Source: Phaffia rhodozyma (lineage: Eukaryota > Basidiomycota > Tremellomycetes > Cystofilobasidiales > Mrakiaceae). From it: a DNA stretch of 64,000 nt. The position numbers and the translations under genes are program-made. Below, one piece after another: positions 13,591 through 25,426 of the stretch. The notes beneath the pieces were generated by a model that had not been told where the DNA came from, searched no databases, and saw only the letters and a list, made by a program, of their open reading frames with translations. Each line of letters starts with the position of its first letter. The first letter of the stretch is position 1. The stretch is taken from positions 868,001 to 932,000 of the forward strand of contig JACGZH010000001.1 of assembly GCA_014706385.1 (NCBI GenBank). The letters are read 5' to 3'.

Positions 13591-13599
13591 ACAAAGAGA
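13591..13599 (+). promoter_or_regulatory. Pheromone-response-element-like site (8/9)
   Basis: ACAAAGAGA differs at one position from the Prf1 binding site ACAAAGGGA known from Ustilago maydis. It lies 154 bases upstream of the PRM1 start codon. Function is inferred, not shown. Confidence 0.35.
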
Positions 13600-13629
13600 C
13601 AGAGGCAGACAAAAGAATCCTCAAGGTGA

Positions 13630-13638
13630 TCAAAGGGA
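13630..13638 (+). promoter_or_regulatory. Pheromone-response-element-like site (8/9)
   Basis: TCAAAGGGA differs at one position from the Ustilago Prf1 site. It sits 31 bases farther from PRM1 than the site at 13591 and in the same orientation. Confidence 0.35.
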
Positions 13639-14038
13639 TAGAATTGATAGAATAAGAAGAAAGGGGTGAACTTCATGAGACTTGAAACATTCGGCCCAAC
13701 GGCTGCCTATGCTTCCAACAAGTTGGCTCCTCTTGGATCAGAACTTCCTAACAGAATCTATCCTTGTCATCGTCAGTCCCCCAAGAGGAGTCATGATGGT
13801 TCGTGGGTAAAGAGAAAGAAAAGATCGTGTATGTTATCTCTCGGCATCGTGCTTAAGTAAGCTGGCGGTTGGATGAGACATCAGCATCATCAGCAAGCAA
13901 GCAAGTAAGTGAGTGAGTGAGTAAGTGTTCAGTGACGATCACATACACATACCATCGCTCATCGTTCTTTGGATCTGTTCTGTCCGCTGCTCTCAGAACA
14001 GAGAGAGAAACAAGCATCGTCTCAGCTGGAACTCTCGG

Positions 14039-15796
14039 ATGGATCGGTTCGGATCTCCCACTGCACCTTCCGTTGCAACCTTCGCCGGAGGTGTGATAGG
14101 AGCTTCATCATCATCATCATCCGCACTCCCGTCCTCAGTGTTCGTTTCTCCTATGTACGCGTGTGTTGTAATGAAATTGGTCAGAGACTAACCAGCCTGC
14201 CTGCTTGTCTGTCTGTTGAAGACCGATATCTCGGTCAAGAACTCTCTTCTTTCTCTCTATACGTTCTTCTTTCGGATATCATCAAGACGGGCCCCAGCGA
14301 TCAATTCGCCCGATAGAACAAGACGACCAAGATGACCAGGGATCGGACGAAGAGACCGGGCTTCTTACGAACAAGAACTCGAACTACAAAGGAAAACAAA
14401 GAGAAAAGGGGCTCCCACCGGTGTGGTTCGTCCTTCCCCGGTACACTCAATTGCAGGCCGTTCAGACATCGATCACTGTGATGTGCTGAGATCAACAGGC
14501 AGACGTTAAGGCTGACTGTCGTGTGTCCGTTTGACCAGGGTTGATACTTCGGATTCAGTCAATGCCATATTAGATCGGATCACACAGAAGAGTTAGTTTC
14601 TGTTTATGGATGCTTCTATGTAGCATCCCGTTGATATGCTGCTCGTCTCTGTCACGTATTCTTGCACATGATCTACAGCTTCAACGCTGGACAAGATGCA
14701 CGCGAAGCACTGCTTGCCTGGATTCACAGATAGGTCTTCGGAGGAGCGCGACATCGAGAACCTCACTCAATCCATCACTAGAGTGCGTCGGATTATTCTC
14801 TTTTCTATTTCTTGTTTGCCCGAGCGTTCATCAAACAGGGCATCGTTTCTCAACTGGGTTTGTTTGGCTCGCTTAGGACTTCCGACAAGCTCAAGCTCAG
14901 ATAAAGCAAATCCAGCCCTCGGGTGAAGCATCAAAAGCTGATCTAGTATCTGCATCCAATGTCCAGAGAGGTTTGGCTGCCAAGGTGCAGGATCTAAGCG
15001 CCAAATTTAGAAGAAAGCAGAGAGCATACATGGAGAGACTTCAAGGGCATGCCGCGAAGAACGCAAGTCTGATGAGAGCATCAGGGGTCATGTTGGATGG
15101 GGATAGTAAAGCAGGAGCAGGAGGAATAGAGGAGTTAGAAGACGACCTACAAGCTGTCAGTAAACGACTCGTTTCCATTTGCTTGAATACAGTTAAGCAC
15201 CCTCTGCTGACCACTAGAATCTTCCTTTGTCCGGCTTTCTGATCGTGATTAGTCTCAATCTCAACTTCTGGCTCAAACGGCCGGACCTCCATTGGACAAG
15301 ACGATTCGTCGACGGGAGGCTGAAATAAGCAAAATCGCCCAGTCAATCACTGAGCTTGCAAATTTGTTCCGAGATTTGGGCGATATGGTGCTCGAGCAGG
15401 GTACTATGATGGACAGTATCGAGTACAACATCGAAGTCGTAGCTAGAGAGACTGAGGGTGCCGTCGAAGAATTGAAGATTGCTACACGATACCAGTCCCA
15501 AACGGGTAGGCGGAAATGTATCCTGTTTCTGCTACTCATGATCTTTGCCGTCGTTGTAAGTTATTCTCCTTCTCTACTGTTGTCGTACCGCCGAGTGGTT
15601 ATGGTCTCTAACGACATCTCGAAACTCTCATGCTCGCTTGATGATACAGATCGTGATTATATATAAGCCCAGGTCTCATTCGATACGCTCATCTCCAACT
15701 CAGCCAACACCACCATCGCAAACATCTTCATTGTCGTTACTTTCCCCCGGTTCACGGCTGTCTCGTATAAAGTTTGAGAAAGACCTAATGAGATGA
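14039..15796 (+). CDS. TLG2: Endosomal/TGN t-SNARE Tlg2 (syntaxin-16 family)
   Basis: Qa-SNARE for fusion at the trans-Golgi network and endosomes. Seven exons: 14039-14154, 14222-14425, 14539-14591, 14679-14782, 14877-15155, 15253-15555 and 15650-15796, all in phase, 401 residues. The N-terminal SRTLFFLSIRSSFGY corresponds to the Sec1/Vps45-binding peptide region of this family. GLPPVW-VDTSDSVNAILDRI, LDKMHAKHCLPGF and ENLTQSITRDFRQAQ are family landmarks of the Habc domain. The SNARE motif is in exon 6 (RRREAEISKIAQSITELANL through EYNIEVVARETEGAVEEL), with the zero-layer glutamine near FRDLGDMVLEQG. A tail anchor (CILFLLLMIFAVVIVIIY) follows, then an unusually long 40-residue lumenal tail. 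Exon 2 uses an AAG acceptor. Confidence 0.92.
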
Positions 15797-16049
15797 TGAT
15801 GACTTGTCTTCAGAACTTGCCTATTTTTACAACGGTGAAAGAGAAAGAGACTTCCAATGGGTATCCAGAGCCTAGAGATCCCATACGTGCAAGATATTTA
15901 TATACACAAGCAGCATGATGATTCAACCCTTCAGAGGCTGAGAACGATATCTAAACCCGTTGCATCAATGATGACATTTGGTTGTTCCGCTGAACCATCT
16001 CATAACACCCCCATCTCATTACTCCATCTCTATAGCCCAAAGTATACAA

Positions 16050-17445
16050 ATGCCACCCCGATCAAGACCTCCCAAACTTTCCTTGTCGATGTTCTCATCC
16101 TCTTCGACCTCTACATCGGCTTCTGCTCAAGAGCAACAGCCGAAGGGAAGCAAACTCACTATTGATGGACATGTTGATCTCGATAGACAGTCTCAACGTC
16201 AGGCTCCCAGTTCATTTGGAGGACGAAAGTTTGGAGGTTTCATTGGAATCACTAGGTTAGTTATCAGGAGCTTGGTCTGATCTTGAGAATACATGTCGAG
16301 CATGTTTGTTTTTGATCCTTCGGTTTTAGTGACCATGTTATGTATGAGAAAGAACAAAGAAATGTACTGATCATGAACTTACTTACTCTTGAGTTCAACA
16401 GAAATGAATCTCGAGAACAGCCTACAACAATAGTCTCTTCATCTCCTCAGCTCCGAACAGTCCCCATCCACTCTATCCCTTACTCTTCAACCAGCTCCGT
16501 TGATGTTTCCTCTTCTCCCTTAGAGTTCGAGATCACTGCATCCGAGTTGACTGAATCGATTTGGGAGGAAATTGATAAGGTACTAGACAATGTCGTCCTT
16601 GTTTCTAGAGAACTCTCCTTCAAAAGCGAGTCGTCTGGTCAGGAGGAAGCAAAGGATGTCGACGGTGTCAAGTCTTCGTCAGGAAGCACGACGGTCGTAC
16701 TTTGTATGTATCCCGGCTCAATGACTTGCCTTTACAATTCTGTATCTGATCAACCGTCTCAACTGATTCAAATGATTCTCTACATGGATACATACAGCAA
16801 ATCTACTCCCCCCACCTCTACCAGCCAAGATCTCACCCTCGATGCTTGTTCATCAACCGTTCTATCAAGAGTACACCCGGCAAATCACTGCGCTCGCTTT
16901 GATCCCAGGCTTGGTGCTTAAATTCTTGCCTCCTTCCATCATTCTGGAAGAATATCAATCTTCGAGTGGCAAGAGACCTTGGTGGGAGGATGAAGATAGT
17001 GTAGCAAGGTACGTTCTTGTCCTCGTGTGGACGTATTCAATAATTTCGAGATGTTTGAATCTCAACTCTGAACCTCATCGTCCACTTGTCCTCGTTGCGA
17101 GGAACGATACTGACCCGAAATTTGGCTCGGTTTAAAAGCGTTCTGTCTGCATACCTCGTCCCTGCACTCGACTCCTTCGGCTCTCACCGCATCATCTTTG
17201 GTTCCTCTCCTTCCCCTCTTGCCAGCTCTGATCCATTTCCCGCTCTGACACCTCAAACTACATCACTCGACCAGACGACTCCGACCTCGACGTTGAGATC
17301 GAAAGTGCTCGTCCCTGAGTCTGAAAAGAATTGGCATGAAATTGTGCTAAAAGTATTTGCCAAGTTGAAGTTGGATCCAGTCAGCGCAGGAGAGATCATG
17401 GGCGAGACCGCTCGTAGGGTCTATGGGCTTGAGATAAAGACTTGA
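16050..17445 (+). CDS. Amidohydrolase-related protein (divergent, TIM-barrel type)
   Basis: Likely exons: 16050-16255, 16404-16703, about 16800-17008 and about 17105-17445. The last intron could not be placed with confidence because the strong GTACGT donor at about 17009 does not match the phase of the available acceptor. The C-terminus has the signature of amidohydrolase family 2: LVPALDSFGSHRIIFGSSPS, where active enzymes usually have FGSDWP, then WHEIVLKVFAKLKLDP and IMGETARRVYGLEIK. A GSKLTIDGHVDL segment near residue 37 could be a degenerate strand-1 metal site (usually D-x-H-x-H). The aspartate of GSD is replaced by serine, so catalysis is doubtful. The N-terminus is Ser-rich and not recognised. 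Confidence 0.5.
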
Positions 17446-18057
17446 TCTTCTACGCTATATCATGAGGCATACTGAGAGGCTCCTTCGAGACAGACTTGTT
17501 CATCCATTGTTTGAATGTATATCCTGCGTCCAGCCAACTTTGTCAGCCTTCTCAACAACGATCCCATCTCCTCATTGACAGATCTCAATCATCGGGAAAT
17601 GGATAGCATTGATTAGCAAGCAATTGAAGACGATAAACAAGCAGAAAATAGAGAGCAAAAGGAGAGGCATTTTGTAAAGAGATCTTTATATAGAAGAAAT
17701 AAAGGGGGGAAGAAGACGAAGAGCCGAGGTACGAGAGACGGCATGACTTTTCTCGTGGGACATCAGATGAAGGCAGAGAAAATGATAGGTAGGGCGGAAA
17801 GCTCCAAAAATGACAACAGATGAATGGCAGAGGCGCAAAGGCGTAAGGGACGTCTAAGCGAATCAAAGAAGGCGTGACAGTTGAGTAAAGAGAGGTTCGT
17901 AAGAGTGAATGACGGGATATAACAGCTTTAGTAGACAAACGGGACGTGAAAAAGATAGAAAGAAACTGAAAAAGAGTCCAGGACGAAGAAGATCTAATGA
18001 TGCAATGACAAGAGTCGAGCAAAGATGGAACGACAAAAACGCAGACAAAGATCTTAC
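17446..18057. other. Convergent 3' flanks
   Basis: About 610 bases between the ends of two converging genes. It is purine-rich on the plus strand. The long open frame on the minus strand here is Ser/Phe/Leu biased and has no recognisable homology, so I treat it as untranslated sequence. Confidence 0.5.
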
Positions 18058-21000
18058 TCAAAGCCGAGGAGCTTTGTTAGGATTCTGATTCATCTCGATG
18101 ACTTCGTCTTGGATTTGTCCTTCGACGTCACCTGTTCGTCTCCGAACAGGTCGGATACCAGCAGGGGTGTTGACTCGAGTGGGGGGTTCGGTCTCAGGTC
18201 CCGCGCCATTTGCCGTCTCCTACAGGTTTGTTCACGTTTCAAGGACGAAAATAGAGAGAATCAGGAGTCAGTCCGATTCCGAACGTTTCCAAGCGCGAAA
18301 TCAGATAATCAGTCAAAAAGAAAGGATGACACAAACCTCTCCAAACACGTCCGACTCCGGATCAGCGATCACGTTTCTTTGGTCAACAAAAGAATACGTA
18401 GGAGCAGAACTGCCAGATCTTTGGCTGATCGGTTCGATCGTGTATCCTGGGTCGTAAAGCTGTCCATGAGGTAAGTTGGACGATGGGCTGACGGCTGTTC
18501 GGTCGGACTGGGCACTGTGAGGCACAGTTGAAGCGGTATCCGAGGTAGAGGCAGATGTGGTGGGCTTTGGTTCATAAGGAACAAGAGTGCTATTCGCGTT
18601 GTCACCACAGATGGGAGAATATGTGAGTTGCGGTTTCATCGTGGAAGAATTCTGAATGAAGTCGAGGAGACTTACTACTCGATAGGCACCACTGGATCCG
18701 GAGTGGGATCTCCGGCGGATCCGTAAATCTTCAATTCCTTGAGCGCTTCTTTCAAAGCGCATACCCATTTATTGTGTCGTTGTACTTTGAGAAGCCCTTG
18801 CTATAAAGATCGAATAAGAAAGTATAGAGATCCGATATCAGATCAAATCCCCCTCCGTACATTTGTTTGATATAGAAAGAGAACCTACCTGCCAGTTCGA
18901 CTTGTAGCAGATGTTTGCCTGGGAAGCAAAATCAAGAAACCCGACGAAATAGATCAGGATGATTAAATTTATTGACGAGACAGAACGGAAACAAACTAAC
19001 CTTGAGCTGGAGCTTTGCCTGATCAGGGAAATCGACGATTGTTACGTCGAAGCTCGGGATAAAGTCTCTCTTCGTAAAACCCCAAATTCAAGTGTCATAG
19101 ATGATCAGACAAATGAGAATACGCTTCAGACCTGTCAGGTAGTGGACTGAAGTGCCTACCTTCTCTCCCTTCAAAAACTTGAGCATTTTCTCTCGGAGGG
19201 CCTGGATATGCTCGAACGACGTATTGAAAGCGACGTCAAATCTGTATAGAGATACAATATCACCGAGGTCATAGTCATACGAGTTAGCGCCAACGTGAGG
19301 TTGAATGGCCATAGGAGATCCATACGTACGCAAAAGTTTCAGAAGTAGGGCCGGATCGTCGAACGTTCTCTATAAAAACATATCATCCGATCAGTCTCTC
19401 TGATAGATCTTCAGCATTTTATGAAACAAAGGGATGAATCAAAAGACCTACCGATCAATTTTTGGTTCAATACATTGTTGGGCAAAAAGACGCATTTTCC
19501 ATCGACTCGCTGGAACGTGGTCGAGAGAAGGTTCATCTCCGAAACAACATAAGAGATGGAATCGATATCGACTCTGTCTCCCACACTTGAGAATAGATAC
19601 ACGACAATAAGTCAACATTGAGGAGTCTGAATTTAAAAATTACTAAAGCAATCAAAAATGTCACTTACTCGAAAGGGTGCTTGATGAAGAGGAAGATGCA
19701 AGAACTAAGCACTTCTTGGGCAGTAGCTCCAATAAGCCAAGAAAGACCCAAAAGGAAAGTTCCAGCCGAGGTAACGAGCGAGGTGAGTGCAGTCGTCTTT
19801 GTTGCGCGATTGAGAAAAACAAATAAACTCAGCATCCGGCGTGCACACCTCGATGGGAAGAAGATTGGCAGTAAAGTGATCAACGTACGATTGTAGCGGT
19901 GAGGATAAGCACACAGATCAAGAAGACGATTGAGACAAGGATCGTATCGAGTCGTCGAACAGCACCATCGACATCTCGCATGCTAGATGCCAAAGAAAGT
20001 CGCTCTCTGTGAATCTCTCCGAGACTCATCTCAATCTCGTCCCGAGAGGCTCCACTATATAAAATGAACGTTCAAATAAGTGTTAGCGGCGGCAACTTCG
20101 ATCGAAGATTTCCCATCGGATTGATGCGGACAACGGACTTACCCGTTCAAGTCAGCATCAAGGATCTCGAAAGCTCGAGTGGCAGTGTCAAGATCCGGAA
20201 AATGTCGAGCGATGTCAGCCAGAGTGACCTCGGTCTTGCCCATTCGGAACGAGTAATAGATCCTTCGAGCGAGCTTTTTTGTAGTATGACAACCACAAAG
20301 AAGGACATGAGCTACCAGATCTGTTGAAGCGATTGAAAGAAAAGGAAGAAATAATGGTTTCTTCTGGACTCACAGCTCGGGTCTTGTTGGCGGAGCCCAA
20401 AGAGGCGGTGACCATAGCCTGAGGAGAGTTTGGTTGCAAGACCGAAGAACCAACCATCTCTGTCGCCACATTTCCCAAGGCGTTGGTCGTAGTGGCAGCG
20501 GCATTTCGGAGTCCTTTGAGGGCCTTTCGAACGGCGATCTGAGGAGCCAACACTGGGTTGCTCTTGGTGGACGGGGCGTAGTTCTTGAGTGTATCAGATC
20601 GGCCCATCTATTTAACACGCGCGTTCAACATCCAACATGTTTGGAATGATTAGTTTACCAACAAGGCGAAAAGAGAAAAACCGAACCCAAACTCACATCC
20701 GAAGAGTTCTTGTAGAGGATAGTCAAAGCTTTGATCTGGAAATCTTGGTGGCTAGAAATGTTCGACAAGTGTTATGATTAATAACGTTTTTATGTAGACA
20801 CCAAGAAAGGTTGCCTGAGCTTACTCTGTTCGATCTTTGTAGGTTTGCTGGTGGAAGGTATCTGAAGGAAGAGTTAATACGGTTATTAGGATGTTTTCAC
20901 ACAGGATCGAGGCAAACAAGCATTCGACCTGAAGTCACATACAAGCAATGAACTGAACGATGACTTTTTCACCCGCCAAAACACAAGTACATAGGAACAT

Positions 21001-22641
21001 CCCGAATAGGATTTTGGAGATCTTTTTACGAGCGATTCAATCAACATTCGAAGAAGAAGGAAAGAGTGCGATGAGACCGAATAGCTCGTCAGTGTGATAG
21101 AGACGAGAGTAGACCTTATGCTCACCAAAGTCAACGCGGAAGCGCTAGAAGATGAGGTTCCGTCTTTCTGACGAGTCGAGATCAAAGGCTGGAACGTGAT
21201 CCACAGAAGGAGCGTCCAAAAGACTGTGGATAAAGGCCGTCTCACAGCACGAACCATCTCCACCCAGGACTTATCACCTCCCTGTGTGGAGGCAAAAGAC
21301 AAAGTAACCGAGAAAGACATGAGCGAAACGACTTCTGAGAAGTAAGCCATTTGAGAGGCGATCAAGACTGACCACGATGGCAGCGACAGTCACTCGCAGG
21401 ATCCGAGGAAGGATCATGAAACACGCGCTAACAGCCCACCATCCAACCTATAGGCAATCCCGAGCATGGTCATGCGACGCAGCGACAATTAGAAAGTAAA
21501 GCCAATTAATACGAAGTATACTAGGAGAATGGAAACGCACGAGACATGCGGTAGTCCGCGTGTATATATAATGGACTTACCCAGACCACAGTTAGCCAAA
21601 TTGACCACCACAGCAAATTGACACCCCACACTGCACAAAATGGAAAGAAATAGTAGTCAATAATACGTTCGGTAAAAATTAAGTATGTATAAGCAGACTT
21701 CTCAGGAATGAAGATCAATACAAACCGTAGGCGCTATTTTCTAAGGATGAGCCGGTAGGAGCGGTGAGCCAAATGATTCCAGGGATCCAAAGGAGCTGAC
21801 CACCGGATGAGAGCGGTACAGAAAGTGAACTCGTTTAGCTTCAGGATACTTCGCATACCGACCACTCAAGGAAAGAATGAAGTATGCGCTTACAATCAGA
21901 ACTGGAATGATGTACGTCGCCCATCTAAAGAAGATACTCTTGGTTATAACATAGTAGTAAAACTTTGTAAACTTGTTAGAGCCCACGTCGCCCTCTGCGA
22001 ACTCCAAGTTCTTGACCCCGCCGTTCCGGACGTCAAACTCGTTGAACTCGGGATTGTTCATAAAGACATCCCAGTTTGGAATCGATCCAAACTTGGCCCG
22101 GCCAGAAGATTTACCAGTACTATCGGCTCCTATGGGCGTACTAGATCGGGAATCGTCAATCGAGGAGGGCTGGAAATGCCTGGCGACAGGGGCGCCAGTC
22201 TCTGATAGCGGTCGTGTGAGAACACGAAGATATGCGTTAGTCACCGATGTCTTCACGGTCATTAGTTGTTCTCCTCCAAGGCTGAAATCGTCTGTCCTTC
22301 AGTCTACGAAGTCTTTTCCGATAGCGTTCGCTCCGCTGAGCGGGCCTACTCATCTGATCAAAGATAGCAAAGAAGAGAAGCTAAGACACACCTTCGGCCG
22401 TAGTCAATCTAGTTCGGCTAGCGTTCTTCTCAGCCATCTGTTGCATATCGTAACCGCCGTAGGCCTCTTCCTGTGTGAGAGGTCAAGTCACCGAACAGGG
22501 CAGGCATTCTTGAGCACTCAATCTTTTAGGAAGACAACAACCATGGACATCAAGTTAATGAGGACTCACGTGTAGATTGTTATTACTGGAGCCGTAGGGG
22601 GCAGTGGTATCAATCGAATTGTTCGTCCGATGGGTTGACAT
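18058..22641 (-). CDS. MscS-family mechanosensitive channel with EF-hand-like segment (Msy1/Msy2 type)
   Basis: Fungal Msy-type channels sit in the ER or plasma membrane and release calcium or ions on hypo-osmotic shock. The start ATG at 22641 gives MSTHRTNNSIDTTAPYGSSN. Verified first exons: 22570-22641, 22392-22470, then one from 22291. Visible in order: a Ser-rich cytosolic N-terminus; membrane helices (FFRWATYIIPVLI-LLWIPGIIWLTAP, VWGVNLLWWSIWLTVVWV and others); an EF-hand-like stretch (DLDTATRAFEILDADLNG, then ASRDEIEMSLGEIHRERLSL); the pore-lining region (RLDTILVSIVFLICVLILTA); and the MscS beta domain (SVGDRVDIDSISYVVSEMNL followed by FQRVDGKCVFLPNNVLNQKL). The C-terminal cytoplasmic part is VAFNTSFEHIQALREKMLKF and HNKWVCALKEALKELKIYGS. 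The tail (TMKPQLTYSP to NKAPRL, stop at 18058-18060) is in a different frame. Its joining intron near 18650-18690 is ambiguous. Confidence 0.88.
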
Positions 22642-23804
22642 AACTCCTACTTTTAAGGCCTTTCAGAAGCTAAAAGTCAAAGTGAAAAGAGAAAAAGAGA
22701 GACTGGTAGGAAAGGACGGTGAAAGTCAACAGAGGAACAAGCAAGAACAAAGAGAGCAATGGACAGGATGTGAGTGCGAGAGAACGAAGTGAACCAAAAC
22801 GGATGGATAGAGAATGAGAGAAAGAGGCAGGTAAGATGTGATTCACCTGCCTGTGGAACTTTTTTTATTTGGCAATGTTTTTTGGGGTTCTACGGAAAAA
22901 CACCCAGTCTAATGTATCGTTGACCGAGTGGCTTGAGCGCTCAAGGCCTGGACAATCTAGTGAACACTTCGATTCCTTCTTCTTCTACTGTCCAATTCCT
23001 TTGCCTCAGATTGAGTTTTTCGGATGTCATGGCGCTTTCGTTCCCATCCTTGCTTTCGTTTTGGCTTTCACTGGCCTTTTTCTGTTTACATTTATCTTCT
23101 CCTCGTTTGGCTCGAACGTTTCAGGATCATACCCGCAGTTTCACAGTCAACTCCTGACTCACACCATGCCATCATCAAAATATCCGAGCCCAGCTAAATC
23201 TTGACTACAAGTTGAGACGTTGGGTAAACATACCGGAAGATTCTCAGTCTATGAGAGCTCCCGGCACGAAGCTTTGCACATTCAACTCGTTATACGGCCG
23301 ATAGGTTGATCGGATGAGCAGTTTGAAAAGGTTCTGTAGAAGCAAGCCACGCAGATAGTTCCGGACTTTGTGAACTCTTTGCTTTTTTCTCTTCATGCCT
23401 TCCCTTTCCTATCACCTTAACCGAGAGGCGTGCTTCGGACTACGATCCCATTGTGGGAGGCATACGATGTTTCTCTTTCAGACTGACTGAACGGCACATA
23501 ATCCCGACTGATTTTGGGTTTAACCGCTGGTCACGTGTACTCTCTTCCCGTCAACTTTGGCTACACTTACTGTGGCTCCTCTCGATCGGACTACTTTGGC
23601 TCGCATCATCATCATCATCATCATGAGAATGATCATGATCATCACATATTCATCATTCCATCATCGAGGCATGAAAGCCAGGACTCGCGCTACATATAAA
23701 ACATGACTATTCTCTGTGATCATCTCATCTTTCGTTTCCCATCTCTGTCATTAGGCTCCCTTAAGAACATCTGACTCTTCTCATACACTGTCCATCGAGA
23801 AACC
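22642..23804. promoter_or_regulatory. Intergenic region with MscS promoter and promoter of the small gene
   Basis: About 1.16 kb between divergent start codons. It contains a (CAT)n tract at about 23604-23622, followed by GATCATGATCATCAC. The open frames here are short and of biased composition. No conserved protein was recognised. Confidence 0.5.
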
Positions 23805-24272
23805 ATGTCCAACCTTACCGCTGATGCGCCTGCTACCAAGCCGGTCACCAATTCTTCAGTCGAGTGCGTAACTTTGTGCCACTAACTTGAGTAGAGAGAA
23901 CAAACAGACTGACCATCAGGTCATATGTTGTTCTTGTCTGTATCATCCGCTACAACACCCTTCAGGCAGCCAGCAGAGACGAAGAAAGTTGTCCCCTCTG
24001 CCAATAAACAAGTCAGTCCCTTGAGCATTCACCCCCAACCTCTAGAAATCCATTATGATCCTGATCTTGGCTCCACCGTTATCGAACGTAGCCCACCGAT
24101 CACAATATCGCAGACGATTATGCCAAAGGAAACTTTGGAAAGGAACAGAAGCCAGATCAAAAGGTTGGAAGCGTTGATGGGATCGTTGATCACGGGATGG
24201 TCGGTAAAGAGGTGGGAGATCACTGATTTGTATGAAAGGAGTGGTCATAGCCATTGTATCAATTATTTGTAG
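23805..24272 (+). CDS. Small orphan protein (121 residues)
   Basis: Not recognised. Two exons, 23805-23863 and 23966-24272, with a 102-nt intron and matching phase. The start codon has a good context (AACCATGTCC). The protein is hydrophilic. The N-terminal half is Thr/Ser/Pro/Lys-rich; the C-terminal half looks folded and helical (MPKETLERNRSQIKRLEALM, then GSLITGWSVKRWEITDLYER). There is no signal peptide or membrane segment. It is transcribed towards the RRM gene on the opposite strand, with only about 120 bases between stop codons. Confidence 0.6.
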
Positions 24273-24389
24273 CCGATATTTCCGTTCAATCGAAACACGA
24301 GCCTTGCGTTCTCCTTAATTCAATTCCAACACGTCCTATGTTTTATATGACGAAGAACATGCATACATTATATCTTTACGACACAAACT

Positions 24390-25426
24390 CTAACGTCGAG
24401 AGAAGGATGGTATCCTTCTTCTCGCCTTTTTCTTTTCCGTTCCTTGCGGCTCAATTGCTGATCTTGAGCGCGCTTTATCATCAGGCCTTGCCTTCGAATC
24501 CTTCGGTTTGCTTTCAATTTTGGGCGCGATGGAGGGTGACGGTGTGCCGTAGGACCGGGCTCGTTCGATATCCCACTTAGCAGGCTTTCGAAAGAAGTAG
24601 TTATCCATAGAGAGCGAGAAGAAAGAACACAATAGTCAGATGAGCGGTGCGCAGGTAGGATTCCATGGAATTGAAGAACAAACCTTCAGATCAAATTCGA
24701 TTTTCTTGTTTTTGGACTTTCAAGATATACATAGGCATTTTAGATCTGAAACCACAGGTCCCATCCATGACGAATGGATTGTATGAACAGTTCATGATGA
24801 CCTACCATTCTTATAAGCTGTTGGTGTTCCTTCACGGTACCGACTTCGACAAATCCGAACCCTCGATTGTGCTTTCTCTTCTGCCCATTCTGATTGAAAG
24901 CCGAAGGTACGAATACATCTCGCACAATTATTCCCAAGTCCTCAAAGTACTCAGTCAAGTGTTGTTCGCGGGCAACATTCGGGATGCCTGCCACCTTTGG
25001 TTTCATTGTTCAAGCACATCAGAACAGAATATTCGATGCCATCAGTTCGAGCAGTGAGTAAAAGAGAGATATGAGCGAGAGTGTGGAACATACGAAAAGG
25101 GTTTGATCCACACGGCTAGAGCCATTAGTATCAGTATCCAAGAGAGCCGTGCTCTTCAGAGGAGTTGATGTGCTTGATGAGAATGCTGATGCTGATATTG
25201 ATGGGATGGTTACGCTATCTTCGAGTATCGGTTCGTCTGCCAATGCATGTTGTAGACTCGCATTAGTTCTGAGTGAAGAAGCTCTTAAGTCTCTCGCCCC
25301 TCGGGCGAAGCTCCTGGCGGTCACAGGAAGAGATGAGTGGATCAATTGGGTGAAGATAGATTGATGTATGTAGTTTCGAGGTCCAAAGACCATCTTCTTA
25401 GCAGTAGTCAGAGCGAGGGTGTTCAT
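24390..25426 (-). CDS. RRM-domain protein, probably mitochondrial
   Basis: Single RNA-recognition motif. Exon 1 is 25094-25426 and exon 2 is 24806-24994, both in phase. The N-terminus (MNTLALTTAKKMVFGPRNYI and the Ser/Arg/Ala-rich stretch after it) resembles a mitochondrial targeting sequence. The RRM begins at the exon junction: TLF-VAGIPNVAREQHLTEYF (RNP2), with RNP1 as NRGFGFVEV. Exon 2 uses an AAAG acceptor. The 3' part is unresolved. A donor GTAGGT follows AGAATG at 24805, and a basic segment (MDNYFFRKPAKWDIERARS ... KKKARRRIPSFSRR, stop at 24390) is probably the C-terminus, but I found no acceptor that joins it in frame. It is divergent from RPT4. Confidence 0.65.

Larger units (their letters stand above)
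13438..14038. promoter_or_regulatory. Divergent PRM1/TLG2 promoter region
   Basis: About 600 bases between divergent start codons. It contains an AAGC/AAGT/GAGT tetranucleotide run near 13893-13927 and two near-matches to the Ustilago pheromone-response element ACAAAGGGA, at 13591-13599 and 13630-13638, on the PRM1 side. No gene was seen. Confidence 0.55.

Noticed and set aside
17585..18061. 158-codon open frame on the minus strand
   Set aside because: Ser/Phe/Leu-biased composition in a convergent 3' flank with no recognisable domain; it overlaps the end of the channel gene.
23514..23699. His-rich 61-codon frame
   Set aside because: Created by a (CAT)n simple repeat in an intergenic region.
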